Shown here in pieces: positions 54,629 to 63,332 of a stretch of 64,000 bases of DNA (its first letter is position 1; every line of letters begins with the position of its first letter). The stretch lies in the NCBI RefSeq assembly GCF_011250645.1, contig NZ_JAANNO010000001.1, forward strand, positions 165,196 to 229,195. Reading direction: 5' to 3'. Source of the DNA: Motilibacter aurantiacus (GTDB lineage: Bacteria > Actinomycetota > Actinomycetes > Motilibacterales > Motilibacteraceae). The notes beneath the pieces are model-generated. The model worked only from the letters and a program-made list of their open reading frames with translations, ran no database searches and was not told where the DNA came from. Position numbers and translations under genes: made by a program.

Positions 54629-55942
54629 TTGCCCGGACGACCGCACGTGCTCTATGTGGTCTGGGGATTCCCGCCCTGCCGAGCCGGAGGGGTCTACCGC
54701 GCCCTCGCGACGGCGAACGCCTTCGCTCGCGGCGGCTGGGACGTGACCGTTCTCACCCCGGAGCGGGAGGCCTTCGAGCGCTACACCGGCGTCGACCCCT
54801 CCCTGGAGGAGCGCGTCGACCCCGCGGTCCGCGTCGAGCGGATCCCCTTCACCTGGCCCACGCTCGAGCCGGACCTGCGCCGGTGGCCGGCGCTGCGGGC
54901 GTACGCCCCGAGGCTCTGGGCCCGGGCGCGCAAGGAGCTGGACCAGGTGCCGTTCCCGGAGCCGGCGTACGGGCCGTGGCGGCGTGAGCTGGAGAAGGCC
55001 GTCGACCGGCTGGCCGCCTCCCGGCGGATCGACCTCTGCGTCGCCACCGCGAACCCGCACGTCACGTTCACCGCGGCCAAGCGGCTGCACGACAAGCACG
55101 GCGTGCCGTACGTCATGGACTACCGGGACGCCTGGTCCCTCGACGTGTTCTCCGGCGACCGGCTGCACCAGCCCGGCAGCCGCGTGGAGAAGTGGGAGCG
55201 CTCGCTCATGGCCGCCGCCCGCGAGGTGTGGTTCGTCAACGAGCCGATCCGCGCGTGGCACGCGACGACGTACCCGGAGACGGCGGCGAAGCTCCGCGTC
55301 GTGGCCAACGGCTACGACCCCGAGTTCGCCGCCGAGGGCACGGCCCGGGCGGCGGACCCTGAGGCCGGGCTGACGTTCGGCTACGTGGGCACCGTCAGCG
55401 GCAAGGTCCCGCTCGCCGAGCTGGTCGAGGGCTGGCGCGAGGCCCGCTCGTTGGAGCCGGTTCTCGAGCGCTCGCGGGTGGAGATCCACGGGTACCTCGG
55501 GCACTACGCCCTGCCGAACCCCGCGATGCAGCGGGTCGTCGAGTCGGGCGCGGACGTGGGGGTGTCGTACGAGGGGCCGGTGCCGAAGGCCGCCGTCCGG
55601 TCGGTCTACGAGAAGTTCGACGCGCTGCTGCTGGTCCTCGGGACCGGGCGCTACGTGACGTCGGGCAAGGTCTACGAGTACCTCGCGACCGGGCTGCCGA
55701 TCGTGTCGGTCCACGACCCCGGGAACGCGGCGTCGGAGGTGCTGCGCGGGTACCCGCTGTGGTTCCCGGCCGCCTCGCTCTCCCCGGCCGACGTCGGCCG
55801 GGCGCTGGCCGACGCCGCCGCCGCGGTCGTCGCCGCCGACCCCGCCCAGCGCGCCGCCGGGGTGGAGTTCGCGGCGCGCTACCGGCGGGACCGCCAGCTC
55901 GACCCGCGCATCGCTTCGCTGAAGGACGAGGTCGCCGCATGA
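54629..55942 (+). CDS. Glycosyltransferase family 4 protein
   Basis: 437 residues from a TTG with AGGAGG 8 nt upstream. 'VLYVVWGFPPCRAGGVYRAL' is the N-terminal acceptor-side loop. 'PYVMDYRDAWSLDVFSGDRL', 'LRVVANGYDPEF', 'LTFGYVGTVSGKVPLAELVE' and 'VTSGKVYEYLATGLPIVSVH' follow the WbuB/Pel-type GT4 pattern. It diverges from the wlb-like operon by about 146 bp; a TAGGCT candidate -10 lies at 54578-54583. The likely donor is one of the UDP-uronic acids made here, which is inference. Confidence 0.87.
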   Translation: MPGRPHVLYVVWGFPPCRAGGVYRALATANAFARGGWDVTVLTPEREAFERYTGVDPSLEERVDPAVRVERIPFTWPTLEPDLRRWPALRAYAPRLWARARKELDQVPFPEPAYGPWRRELEKAVDRLAASRRIDLCVATANPHVTFTAAKRLHDKHGVPYVMDYRDAWSLDVFSGDRLHQPGSRVEKWERSLMAAAREVWFVNEPIRAWHATTYPETAAKLRVVANGYDPEFAAEGTARAADPEAGLTFGYVGTVSGKVPLAELVEGWREARSLEPVLERSRVEIHGYLGHYALPNPAMQRVVESGADVGVSYEGPVPKAAVRSVYEKFDALLLVLGTGRYVTSGKVYEYLATGLPIVSVHDPGNAASEVLRGYPLWFPAASLSPADVGRALADAAAAVVAADPAQRAAGVEFAARYRRDRQLDPRIASLKDEVAA

Positions 55943-56430
55943 GGGCCCTGCTCGTGCTCGGCGGGCCGCGGCTCGCCCGGGACCCGCTGCTCCAGCAGCT
56001 GCGCGCCCTCGCCGGCGCCGGGTGGCAGGCGGACGTCGTGTCGTTCCGCGCGCTCGACGACGAGGTGCGCGCCGCGGTCCACGCCACCGGCGGCGAGATC
56101 GTGCTGCTGCTGCCCACCGGCCTGCGCCCCACCGTCCCCGCACTGGCACCGCGCTCGCGGCGGCTCGCCCGGGCGCTGCGCGGCGTGGAGCGGCGGGCCG
56201 AGCCGTACCGGGCCAAGATGCTCGGGCGGATGCCCGGGTGGGCGTACGCCCGCCGGCTGCTGCGCGACATCGACGCCGTGCGCGTGGCGCGGGCGGCCGA
56301 CGTCGCCGTGGCCGTCGACCGCGACTCCGGGCTGGCGGTGTGGAAGCTGGCCCGGCGCCGGCCGGACCTGACCGCGGTCAACGGGCTGGGCGCGCTGGCG
56401 AACCTGATGACGCGATACGCGGGGCGGTAG
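55939..56430 (+). CDS. Hypothetical protein, glycosyltransferase-like N-terminal fragment
   Basis: 163 residues from the ATG overlapping the glycosyltransferase stop. It resembles the first half of a GT-B enzyme ('MRALLVLGGPRLARDPLLQQ', 'ADVVSFRALDDEVRAAVHA', 'AVRVARAADVAVAVDRDSG') and stops at a point where a donor domain would begin. It may be a genuine short partner or a gene truncated by the palindromic element that starts 8 bp after its stop codon. Confidence 0.55.
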   Translation: MRALLVLGGPRLARDPLLQQLRALAGAGWQADVVSFRALDDEVRAAVHATGGEIVLLLPTGLRPTVPALAPRSRRLARALRGVERRAEPYRAKMLGRMPGWAYARRLLRDIDAVRVARAADVAVAVDRDSGLAVWKLARRRPDLTAVNGLGALANLMTRYAGR

Positions 56431-56437
56431 CTCGCGG

Positions 56438-56489
56438 TGATCGTTTGGCTCTGGTGGCTGCCGTGACAGCCGCCGACGCCGAACGATCA
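56438..56489. repeat. 52-bp palindromic element, left copy
   Basis: 23-nt arms (56438-56460, 56467-56489) with spacer CCGTGA; 18 of 23 positions pair. Outer ends are TGATCGTTTGGC and GCCGAACGATCA. It begins 8 bp after the stop at 56430 and ends 5 bp before the start of the broken DUF559 gene. Same length and layout as 57488-57539. Confidence 0.8.
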
Positions 56490-56494
56490 ATGAG

Positions 56495-57487
56495 GTGAGC
56501 CTGCGGACGGCGTGGAGCGCCCTCCACGGCGTGCCGCGGAACTCGTCCGGGGGGCCGCGCCGCCGCCAGCCTCGGCACGTGGACCTCGCCGGCCTTCTCG
56601 CCCACCAGCAGTCCGTCCTGCACCGCGACCAGGCGCTCGCCCGCCTGACGCGCGGCGCCGTTCGTCCGCGGGTGGCGGCCGGCAGCTGGCAGGAGCCCGC
56701 TCCTGGAGTGCTCGTCGCGCACCCAGGGCCGTTGAGCCCGGCCCAGGAGCTCTGGGTGGACGTCCTTCCAGTGCCGTCGAGGAGCGGTGCTCGCAGGGTC
56801 GACCCGCCGCCGCGGAAGCCGGTCTCGAGGGGTTCGAGGACCGGGAGCGGCGCTGGGTGCTCGTGCCGGCCGGGCGCAAGGTCGCCCGTCCCCGGCCCGG
56901 CCTGGTCGTGCACGACTCCACGATGCTCGGCCCCGACGACGTGCAGCCGGGCGCGCCGATCCCCAGGACGCGGACGCCCCGCTCGCTGGTCGACGCGGCG
57001 ACGTGGACGCGAACGACCGGCACGCCCGGGCGATCCTGCTGGCAGGCGTGCAGCAGCGCCTGGTCCGCGCCTGCGACCTGGCGCTCGTGCTCGGCCGCCG
57101 GCACAACACCCGGAGGCGCCCGCTGCTGGCGGAGACCGTGGCGATGGCCGCGGGCGGCACGCACACGGTGACCGAAGGCGACGTGCTGACGCTGTGCCTG
57201 CGGGCCGGCCTGCCCGAGCCCGTGCGGCAGGCTCGGCGCAAGGACGCGGCCGGCCGGGTCAGGTGGCTCGACCTCTACTGGCGCGAGTGGCGGCTGGTGC
57301 TCGAGATCGACGGCCGCGGGCACCTCGGGCTGCTGTCCTGGTGGGACGACATGGCCCGCGACAACGCGCTGGTGGTGCAGGGCGAGCGGGTGCTGCGCTT
57401 CCCGGCCTTCGTGGTGCGCGAGCAGCCCGAGGTCGTGGCGGCCGCGATCCGGGGCGCGCTGATCGCGGCGGGTTGGCGCCCAGCCGG
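56495..57487 (+). pseudogene. Broken DUF559-family (Vsr-like endonuclease fold) gene
   Basis: Pieces of one ~330-residue protein appear in successive frames. Frame 2 from the GTG at 56495 gives 'LTRGAVRPRVAAGSWQEPAP' and 'LSPAQELWVDVL'. Frame 3 gives 'AVLAGST' near 56785-56803. Frame 1 gives 'AAAEAGLEGFEDRERRWVLV' and 'PRSLVDAATW' (to about 57006). Frame 3 again gives 'RHARAILLAGVQQRLV' and the nuclease-like core 'WREWRLVLEIDGRGHLGLLS', ending 'ALIAAGWRPAG'. At least three frameshifts (about 56780, 56803 and 57006) are needed, and the last piece has no stop before the right palindrome. Confidence 0.8.
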
Positions 57488-57539
57488 TGATCGTGTGGCG
57501 CCGCTGGCTGTCAGGACAGCCGGCTGGGCCAAACGATCA
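57488..57539. repeat. 52-bp palindromic element, right copy
   Basis: 23-nt arms (57488-57510, 57517-57539) with spacer TCAGGA; 19 of 23 positions pair. Ends TGATCGTGTGGC and GGCCAAACGATCA. It abuts the end of the DUF559 pseudogene and lies 10 bp from the stop of the convergent gene at 57550. Confidence 0.8.
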
Positions 57540-57549
57540 TGCACCCCCC

Positions 57550-59295
57550 CTACCAGCGCACCGCCCCCGCCAGCCACGGCCGCAGGACGGCCGCGGCCAG
57601 CCGACCGTCGTGCAGCGCCCGGACGAACTCCGGCCCCTCACCGGCCAGCGCCCGCGCCGGCGCCCTGTCGGCCACGGCCGACCGCAGGACCGCCTCCAGC
57701 GTCGGGGGCGTGGCCTCCAGGACCGGCACCGGCAGCGGCACCCGGCGGCGTACGCGCTCGTGGACGTGGCCGACGACGACGCGGCCGGCGGCGAGCGCCT
57801 GGCAGGCGAGGACGCCGTAGTTGCCGACGACCACGTGGTCGACCACGACGTCGGCGTCGCGGATCAGCGCGGGCAGCTCGGCGGGGTCGACGCCGTCGAG
57901 CCGGCGGTAGTCCACCAGCCCCTGCTGGACCAGGCCCTGCAGCACCTCCTCGATGACCGCGGTGCCCTTCCACCGCGGCGACGACGGGGCGTGCAGCACG
58001 ACGGGCACGTCGCGCTCGAGCACGGGAGGCCCGGGCGCGAAGTCGCTCTGCGCGACCGTCACCGGCAGCCAGACGGCATGCGGGAGCGAGTCGAGCAGGT
58101 CCGGGGTGGACACGAAGACCGGCCCGGAGAACCCCGCCAGGATGCGCGCGTTGCGGTCGGCGACCTCCTGCAGCCGCGGCACGTCGTCGTACTCCGGACC
58201 GAACGGCGAGTGCTCGTAGAGCCGGCCGTGCAGGCGCGGGTCACGGATCTCGCTGCCGTGGCAGACGACCCCGACGGAGACGCCGGCCCGCCGCAGCGCC
58301 GGCAGGTCGCCCGTGACGACCGAGCCGTTGAGCAGGCCGAGGAGCGGGCGCGCCGACTCCGACAGCGCGTGGGTCCAGGCCAGCGCCCGTGGCAGGTGGC
58401 CGAGCTGCCAGTCCAGCGACCCCCACTCCTGCGCGGTGGGGCGCAGGTCGGCGGGGAAGTTGAGCACCTCCTGCTCGACGGTCACGACCTCGGCCTGCAC
58501 CGCGAGCGACGCCCGGGCCGCCTGCGCCCAGGCCCACGCCTGCCCGGCGAAGCCGGCCGGCCCGACGCCGAGGCGTACGCCCGCGAGCCCGTCGGCGTCC
58601 GGAGCCTGGACCGGCGCGAGCGACAGCGGCGCCCCCTCGACCCCCGCGGCCTGCAGCGCCGCCCCCCACACCGCGGCCGGAGAGCCGGGGTCGACCGAGG
58701 CGAGCGCCCGGGCGACCAGCGGCTCGACCCTCTCGCGGACCGCCAGCTGGGCGCCCGGGACAGTGCGCGGGCTGTAGACCACCGCCGACACCCGGGCCCG
58801 CACGCACGCCAGGAGCGCCACCGGCCCACAGGCGACCACCAGCGCGGGCGCCAGCCGGCGCAGCTCCGGCACGAGCTCGGCCGCGCTCGTCTCGAGCCGG
58901 TCGACGGCGGACACGAGGTCGCCGCCAGGGGCGCCGTACTCCTCGAGCTTCTCCCGGGCCTTCTGCAGCCCGCGGGACTCGGCGACGATGCGCAGCCGGT
59001 GCGGGTCGGCCCTGCGGGCTCCTCCGGCCTCGAGGTCGCGCAGCTGCGCCCGCAGGACCAGCAGCCGGTCGTCGACCGCCTTGAGCTGGATCGACAGCGG
59101 CTCGGGCGGGTCGGCAGGGGCGGGGACCCGGACGAAGCGCGTGCCGGAGGCGTCGACGCCCTGGGCACGCCGGCCGAACCCGGTGATCAGCACCGACGCG
59201 ACGTCCCACCCGGCGTTGCGGGCCAGCGAGCGGGCGAGCGCGGCGTCGTCGTCGTAGCCGTCCCGGGAGTCCCAGACGGTCACCAGCAGGCTCAT
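57550..59295 (-). CDS. Putative GT-B-like glycosyltransferase, paralogue B of an unrecognised family
   Basis: 581 residues from the ATG overlapping the upstream GT4 stop. Same blocks as the gene at 40823-42631: 'GVGPAGFAGQAWAWAQAARA', 'VCHGSEIRDPRLHGRLYEHS', 'VFVSTPDLLDSLPHAVWLPV', 'VVLHAPSSPRWKGTAVIEEV' and 'ADVVVDHVVVGNYGVLACQA'. The N-terminal 180 residues differ: 'SLLVTVWDSRDGYDDDAALA', then a helical region that may be coiled. No family name is recognised. A transferase role for the exported polysaccharide is inferred from fold-like features and position beside a GT4 and the Wzm/Wzt exporter. Confidence 0.65.
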   Translation of the reverse strand: MSLLVTVWDSRDGYDDDAALARSLARNAGWDVASVLITGFGRRAQGVDASGTRFVRVPAPADPPEPLSIQLKAVDDRLLVLRAQLRDLEAGGARRADPHRLRIVAESRGLQKAREKLEEYGAPGGDLVSAVDRLETSAAELVPELRRLAPALVVACGPVALLACVRARVSAVVYSPRTVPGAQLAVRERVEPLVARALASVDPGSPAAVWGAALQAAGVEGAPLSLAPVQAPDADGLAGVRLGVGPAGFAGQAWAWAQAARASLAVQAEVVTVEQEVLNFPADLRPTAQEWGSLDWQLGHLPRALAWTHALSESARPLLGLLNGSVVTGDLPALRRAGVSVGVVCHGSEIRDPRLHGRLYEHSPFGPEYDDVPRLQEVADRNARILAGFSGPVFVSTPDLLDSLPHAVWLPVTVAQSDFAPGPPVLERDVPVVLHAPSSPRWKGTAVIEEVLQGLVQQGLVDYRRLDGVDPAELPALIRDADVVVDHVVVGNYGVLACQALAAGRVVVGHVHERVRRRVPLPVPVLEATPPTLEAVLRSAVADRAPARALAGEGPEFVRALHDGRLAAAVLRPWLAGAVRW

Positions 59296-60377
59296 CGGCG
59301 GGCCAGCCCGGCGACGGTGGCGGCCAGCCGGTCGTACGCCGAGGCGCCGGACAGCTCGGTGCCGGCCCAGGCGAGGGCGGCGCCACGCAGCCCGTCCACG
59401 GTGGACGGGTCGGCGGCCCAGGCCTCGAGCACCTTGCCGGCGGCCTCGCCGGTGGGCACCACGACCCCGGCCCCGGCCGACTCGACCAGCTCGGCCGTAC
59501 GCGGCAGCGGGGTGGCGACGACGGCGAGCCCGGCGCCGAAGTACTCGTACACCTTGGTCGGCACCGCCTCGCGGAACGCCGGCGTGTCGTCGAGCAGCGC
59601 GAGCCCGGCCCAGGCCCCCTCGGCCAGGGCCCACGCCTCGCGGGGTGGAAGCCTGCCGTGCAGCCGCAGCCGCGCCGCGGCCGGGGAGGACGCCTGCCAG
59701 GCCTCGAGCGCGGGCAGGTCGGCCACCGCCACCGGCCCCACCAGGTCCAGCGTCCAGGACGGCGCGTGCTCGAGCGCCTCGAGCATCGCGAAGAGCCCGC
59801 GGGAGCGGCGCAGGTCCCCCACGTGCAGGGCCCGTGGGGACGCCGAGCGCGCGGACGGGGAGGGCAGGTAGCCGCCGTCGGGCAGGTTGCGCACCACCTG
59901 CCGGTCGCGCGCGGTGAGCGGCGGGACGTGCGCGTCGGCGACGGCGGTCGCGTCGGCCCGACGGGCCAGCGCGGTCGAGACGCCGACGAGCGCGCGGGCC
60001 GCCCGCCCGGCCGGGCCCGACGCCCAGGCGCGGTCGCGCAGCAGCGCGGCGTAGTCCTCGTGCACGTCGACGACGAGCCGCCGGCCGGCGGCCCGACGGA
60101 GGAAGGCGGCGGGCACGGTGTCCGGGTCGACGGTCACCACCACCCGGCCCGCGGCCCGCCACGGCTCCAGGACCGCGGCGAGCGCCCGGCCGGCCAGCCC
60201 GGGGCGGGGGCGTACCGACAGCGCTGCGAGGCCGGGAGGGGCGTCGGACGCCGAGCCGAGGCCGATCAGCTCGACCGACAGCCCCGCCCGCACGAACGCC
60301 CCGACGAGCCGGTGCAGGCGCGCGTCGGCCACGTCGTGCCCGGAGGACACCAGGCTCACGTCGACCGCGGGCGCCAT
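59292..60377 (-). CDS. Glycosyltransferase family 4-like protein
   Basis: 361 residues. GT-B pattern: 'SLVSSGHDVADARLHRLVGA', 'RRLVVDVHEDYAALLRDRAW' (the 'DVHED' of WbnK/GT4-like enzymes), 'ALHVGDLRRSRGLFAMLEAL' and 'VPTKVYEYFGAGLAVVATPL'. It overlaps the paralogue B gene by 4 bp and follows the export ATPase gene after 7 bp, so all form one transcription unit starting around 64000. Confidence 0.83.
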   Translation of the reverse strand: MAPAVDVSLVSSGHDVADARLHRLVGAFVRAGLSVELIGLGSASDAPPGLAALSVRPRPGLAGRALAAVLEPWRAAGRVVVTVDPDTVPAAFLRRAAGRRLVVDVHEDYAALLRDRAWASGPAGRAARALVGVSTALARRADATAVADAHVPPLTARDRQVVRNLPDGGYLPSPSARSASPRALHVGDLRRSRGLFAMLEALEHAPSWTLDLVGPVAVADLPALEAWQASSPAAARLRLHGRLPPREAWALAEGAWAGLALLDDTPAFREAVPTKVYEYFGAGLAVVATPLPRTAELVESAGAGVVVPTGEAAGKVLEAWAADPSTVDGLRGAALAWAGTELSGASAYDRLAATVAGLARR

Positions 60378-60384
60378 CGGTGGC

Positions 60385-61203
60385 TCAGACGTCCTCGAGC
60401 GCGGTGGCCTCGGACTCCAGGACCTTCATGAACCGCATGTACGCGGTCACGACGTGCCCGGGCTGCCCGTGCTTCATCAGCCGGCCCTCGTGGAGCCAGA
60501 TCGCCTCGTTGCACATCTTCTGGATGGTCGCCAGGCCGTGGGTCACGAGCAGCACCGTGCGCGAGGTGTCCTCGACGACGAGCTCGCGCATCTTGGTCTC
60601 GGCGCGCTTCTTGAACTTCGCGTCGCCGGCCGAGAGCGCCTCGTCGACGATGAGCACGTCGGGGTCCATGTGCACCGCGACGGAGAAGGCGACGCGGGAG
60701 TACTGGCCGGAGGAGTACGTCCGCATCGGCCGCTCGAGGATGTCGATCGGCAGGTCGGTGAAGTCGGCGACCTCCTCGAACTTGCGCTCGATCTGCTTGC
60801 GGGACAAGCCGGAGGCGAGCCCGCCGAGCGTGATGTTCTCCCGGCCGGAGAGCGCGCCGTTGAAGCCGACGCCCAGCGCCAGCAGCGTCGACACACGCCC
60901 GCGGACGGTGATGCGCCCCTTCGTGGGCGGCAGGATCCCGGCCACGGCTCGCATCAACGTCGACTTGCCGGCGCCGTTGGCCCCGATGACGCCCATGACC
61001 GACCCGGGCATGACGTCGAAGCTGACGTCCTTGACCGCGTTGACCTCCTGGACCAGCCGCTGCCGGCGGCCGAGACGCTTCAGCGAGCTGCCGAGCGTCT
61101 GCTTCTTGTCGATCGAGACGCGGTACGTGATGTCCAGGCCCTCGACGTTGATCGCCGGCAGGTGCGTCGCCCGCCGGCCCTGGATCTCAGAGACGGACAG
61201 CAA
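60385..61203 (-). CDS. Polysaccharide ABC exporter ATPase (Wzt/TagH/RfbE family)
   Basis: 272 residues from a TTG with GGGAG 7 nt upstream; it overlaps the permease gene by 17 bp. The Wzt-type N-terminal strand precedes 'VNAVKDVSFDVMPGSVMGVI', Walker A 'GANGAGKSTLMRAVAG', signature 'YSSGQYSRVAFSVAVHMD' and Walker B 'VLIVDEALSAGD'. There is no long C-terminal carbohydrate-binding domain like that of O9a Wzt, so export probably does not need recognition of a modified chain end. Partner is the Wzm-like permease. Confidence 0.9.
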   Translation of the reverse strand: MLSVSEIQGRRATHLPAINVEGLDITYRVSIDKKQTLGSSLKRLGRRQRLVQEVNAVKDVSFDVMPGSVMGVIGANGAGKSTLMRAVAGILPPTKGRITVRGRVSTLLALGVGFNGALSGRENITLGGLASGLSRKQIERKFEEVADFTDLPIDILERPMRTYSSGQYSRVAFSVAVHMDPDVLIVDEALSAGDAKFKKRAETKMRELVVEDTSRTVLLVTHGLATIQKMCNEAIWLHEGRLMKHGQPGHVVTAYMRFMKVLESEATALEDV

Positions 61204-62041
61204 ACTCGCGCTCCCGGGAGACGAGGAAGAGGGCGCCTGCGACGAACAGGCCGATGGACCAGGCGGTCGCGCCCAGGAAGAGGTCGGGGCGGACGTCGCC
61301 CTCGACCAGCAGCTCGGTCCAGCCGCCGAGCAGGAAGTAGAGCGGGTTGACCGCGGAGATCGCGCCCAGCCGGTCCCACATCTCGTGCGGGAAGTAGAGG
61401 ACGGGCGACAGGTAGAGCCAGAGCCGGATGAAGTACGGCAGGAACGAGGCGATGTCGCGGAAGTAGACGTGCAGCGTGGCGACCAGGAACGCGGCGCCCG
61501 ACGCGAAGAGCGCGATGAGCCCGATGTACGGGACCGCCAGGAGCAGGTGCGGGCCGAGCGGGACCCCCGAGATGACGGCGACGACCAGCCAGATCACCAG
61601 CGTCGGCAGGAAGCGCACGAACGCGGTGAGCGTGGACGACAGCGGCAGGATGATCCGCGGGAACGCCGAGTTGAGGATCAGCCGGCCGCCGCTGGTCACC
61701 GAGCGCGCGCCCGCGCTCATCGCCCCGCTGATGAAGTAGTAGGCGAAGAGCCCGGCCAGCAGGTGCGGGAAGAAGTCTCCGCCCGCGTGGCTGCCGCGCA
61801 CGACGTAGACCAGCAGGTAGTAGACCGCGCCGAGCAGCAGCGGGTTGAGGACCAGCCAGACCTGGCCGAGCAGCGTGTTCTGGTTCGCCGCGCGCAGGCT
61901 GGTGCGGCTCAGCTCCCAGAGGAAGCTGCGGCGGCTCTTCAGCTGGCGGAGGTACGGCCCGAGCTTCGGCATCCCGGCACGGTGCGGCTCGTAGACGTGG
62001 ATCTCGCCCGTGAACTCCGCGGGGGGCGCGCTCAGGGACAT
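61187..62041 (-). CDS. Polysaccharide ABC exporter permease (Wzm/TagG family)
   Basis: 284 residues from the ATG at 62041; a GTG at 62071 would add ten residues and cannot be excluded. Six membrane helices and the ABC-2 signature 'LILNSAFPRIILPLSSTLTA' with the amphipathic start 'FLWELSRTSLRAANQNTLLG'. 'YLSPVLYFPHEMWDRLGAIS' is typical of TagG/Wzm. Together with the ATPase it flips a complete lipid-linked polymer across the membrane, placing this cluster in the ABC-dependent class rather than Wzx/Wzy. Confidence 0.9.
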   Translation of the reverse strand: MSLSAPPAEFTGEIHVYEPHRAGMPKLGPYLRQLKSRRSFLWELSRTSLRAANQNTLLGQVWLVLNPLLLGAVYYLLVYVVRGSHAGGDFFPHLLAGLFAYYFISGAMSAGARSVTSGGRLILNSAFPRIILPLSSTLTAFVRFLPTLVIWLVVAVISGVPLGPHLLLAVPYIGLIALFASGAAFLVATLHVYFRDIASFLPYFIRLWLYLSPVLYFPHEMWDRLGAISAVNPLYFLLGGWTELLVEGDVRPDLFLGATAWSIGLFVAGALFLVSREREFAVRL

Positions 62042-62129
62042 CGGGTGGTGGCGCTCCTCGGTCAGTGGCACCCCGGGCTCGCTGCCGGGGCCTCAACCGC
62101 CGAAGGATACCGGGCCGGGAGCCGGCGCC

Positions 62130-63332
62130 CTACCGTTCGAGCGCGGCGTAGACAGCGAGCAGCGCGGCCGCGTCGACGTCCCAGGAGAGCGCGGGCTGCG
62201 CGGCCCGGACGGCGTCGACGAGCTCGGGCCACCGCTCGACCGCCTCGCGCAGCGCGCGGGCGAGCCCGGCGGCGTCGCCCGGCGCGTAGAGCGTCCCCAG
62301 GCCGTGCTCGCGGACCACCCCGGCCAGCTCGTCGACGTCGGTGGCGACGACCGGGACGCCGACGCGGACGGCCAGGAAGAGCTTGTTGGGCAGCGCGACC
62401 CGGTGGTTCACCCAGCGGGCCGAGTGCGTGACCAGCGCGATCCCGCGCTCGGCGAGGAGCCGCTCGGCCTCGGGCAGCGGCGCGGCCGGGCGTACCTCGC
62501 ACGGGCCGGGCTCGAACGTCGTGAGCCACGTGGGGTCGGCCGGGCCCATCAGGGTGAGCTTCAGCCCGTCGAGGCTGCGCGCCGCCTCGGCCACCGTCTC
62601 GAGCTCGCGGTACGGCGCCATCCGCCCGGCGTAGACCGCGCCGGTCGGGGCCTCCGGCAGCTCGTACGGCGTGTCGGGCAGCGGGAAGGAGTTGCGCACG
62701 ACCCGCACGTGGTCCCAGCCGAACTCGTTGCGCAGCAGCCGGGCGACGCCGGGCCCCACCGTGATGACCGCGTCGGCCCGCGCCCCCAGCGCACGCTCGG
62801 CGGCGAGGTCGCGGCGGGCGGCGTACGGGGTGGGGCGGCCGACGCGCGGGCGGCCGGACCAGAACTCGTGGGTGTCGTAGACCAGCCGGGCGCCCTTGGC
62901 CTCGGCCAGGCGGGCGGCGAGCGCGAGCGTGTTGAAGTCGTGCGCGTGCACGACGTCGGCGTCGCGGCCCGCGGCGTCGGCCGCCGCTCCGGCGGTGAAG
63001 CGGGCCAGCACCGTGGCGTTGTGCCGCGGGAGCAGTGCCCAGCGGGCCGCGCGCAGGTGCGGTGGGAGCGCACGCCGGACCGGCGCCCCCGGGGGGATCG
63101 CCCGCGGCGGGTCGCCCGGCTCCGGGGAGGGCTCGGAGGAGCCTCGGTCCCGGCGCAGCCCGGTCCCGGCGTCGATCGAGGACACGGTCACCCCGGCCGG
63201 CGGCGTCCAGGACGAGGGCACCCCGCGGCCGATGACGTGCACGGCGTGCCCGGCCTCGGCCAGCGTCGTGGCCTCGCGCACCACCCGGGAGTCGCCCGCG
63301 ACGTCGGAGGTCACGAGCATGAGGACGCGCAC
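62130..63332 (-). CDS. Glycosyltransferase family 4 protein
   Basis: 400 residues from a GTG overlapping the upstream stop by one base. GT-B motifs: 'VRVLMLVTSDVAGDSRVVRE', 'DVVHAHDFNTLALAARLAEA', 'RLVYDTHEFWSG', 'TGAVYAGRMAPYRELETVAE' and 'RVALPNKLFLAVRVGVPVVA'. Similar in plan to the GT4 at 42628-44334, suggesting the same subfamily. Upstream of the Wzm gene with about 88 bp between. Confidence 0.87.
   Translation of the reverse strand: MRVLMLVTSDVAGDSRVVREATTLAEAGHAVHVIGRGVPSSWTPPAGVTVSSIDAGTGLRRDRGSSEPSPEPGDPPRAIPPGAPVRRALPPHLRAARWALLPRHNATVLARFTAGAAADAAGRDADVVHAHDFNTLALAARLAEAKGARLVYDTHEFWSGRPRVGRPTPYAARRDLAAERALGARADAVITVGPGVARLLRNEFGWDHVRVVRNSFPLPDTPYELPEAPTGAVYAGRMAPYRELETVAEAARSLDGLKLTLMGPADPTWLTTFEPGPCEVRPAAPLPEAERLLAERGIALVTHSARWVNHRVALPNKLFLAVRVGVPVVATDVDELAGVVREHGLGTLYAPGDAAGLARALREAVERWPELVDAVRAAQPALSWDVDAAALLAVYAALER

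Noticed and set aside
55395-56381. A 328-codon minus-strand ORF
   Set aside because: It is antisense to a glycosyltransferase and its coupled gene, and rich in Arg/Ser/Thr typical of a shadow frame.
56787-57956. A 389-codon plus-strand ORF as one DUF559 protein
   Set aside because: Its first ~70 codons are out of frame with the conserved protein, and its last ~150 codons run antisense into the gene ending at 57550. Only the middle part is genuine, so the locus is a pseudogene.
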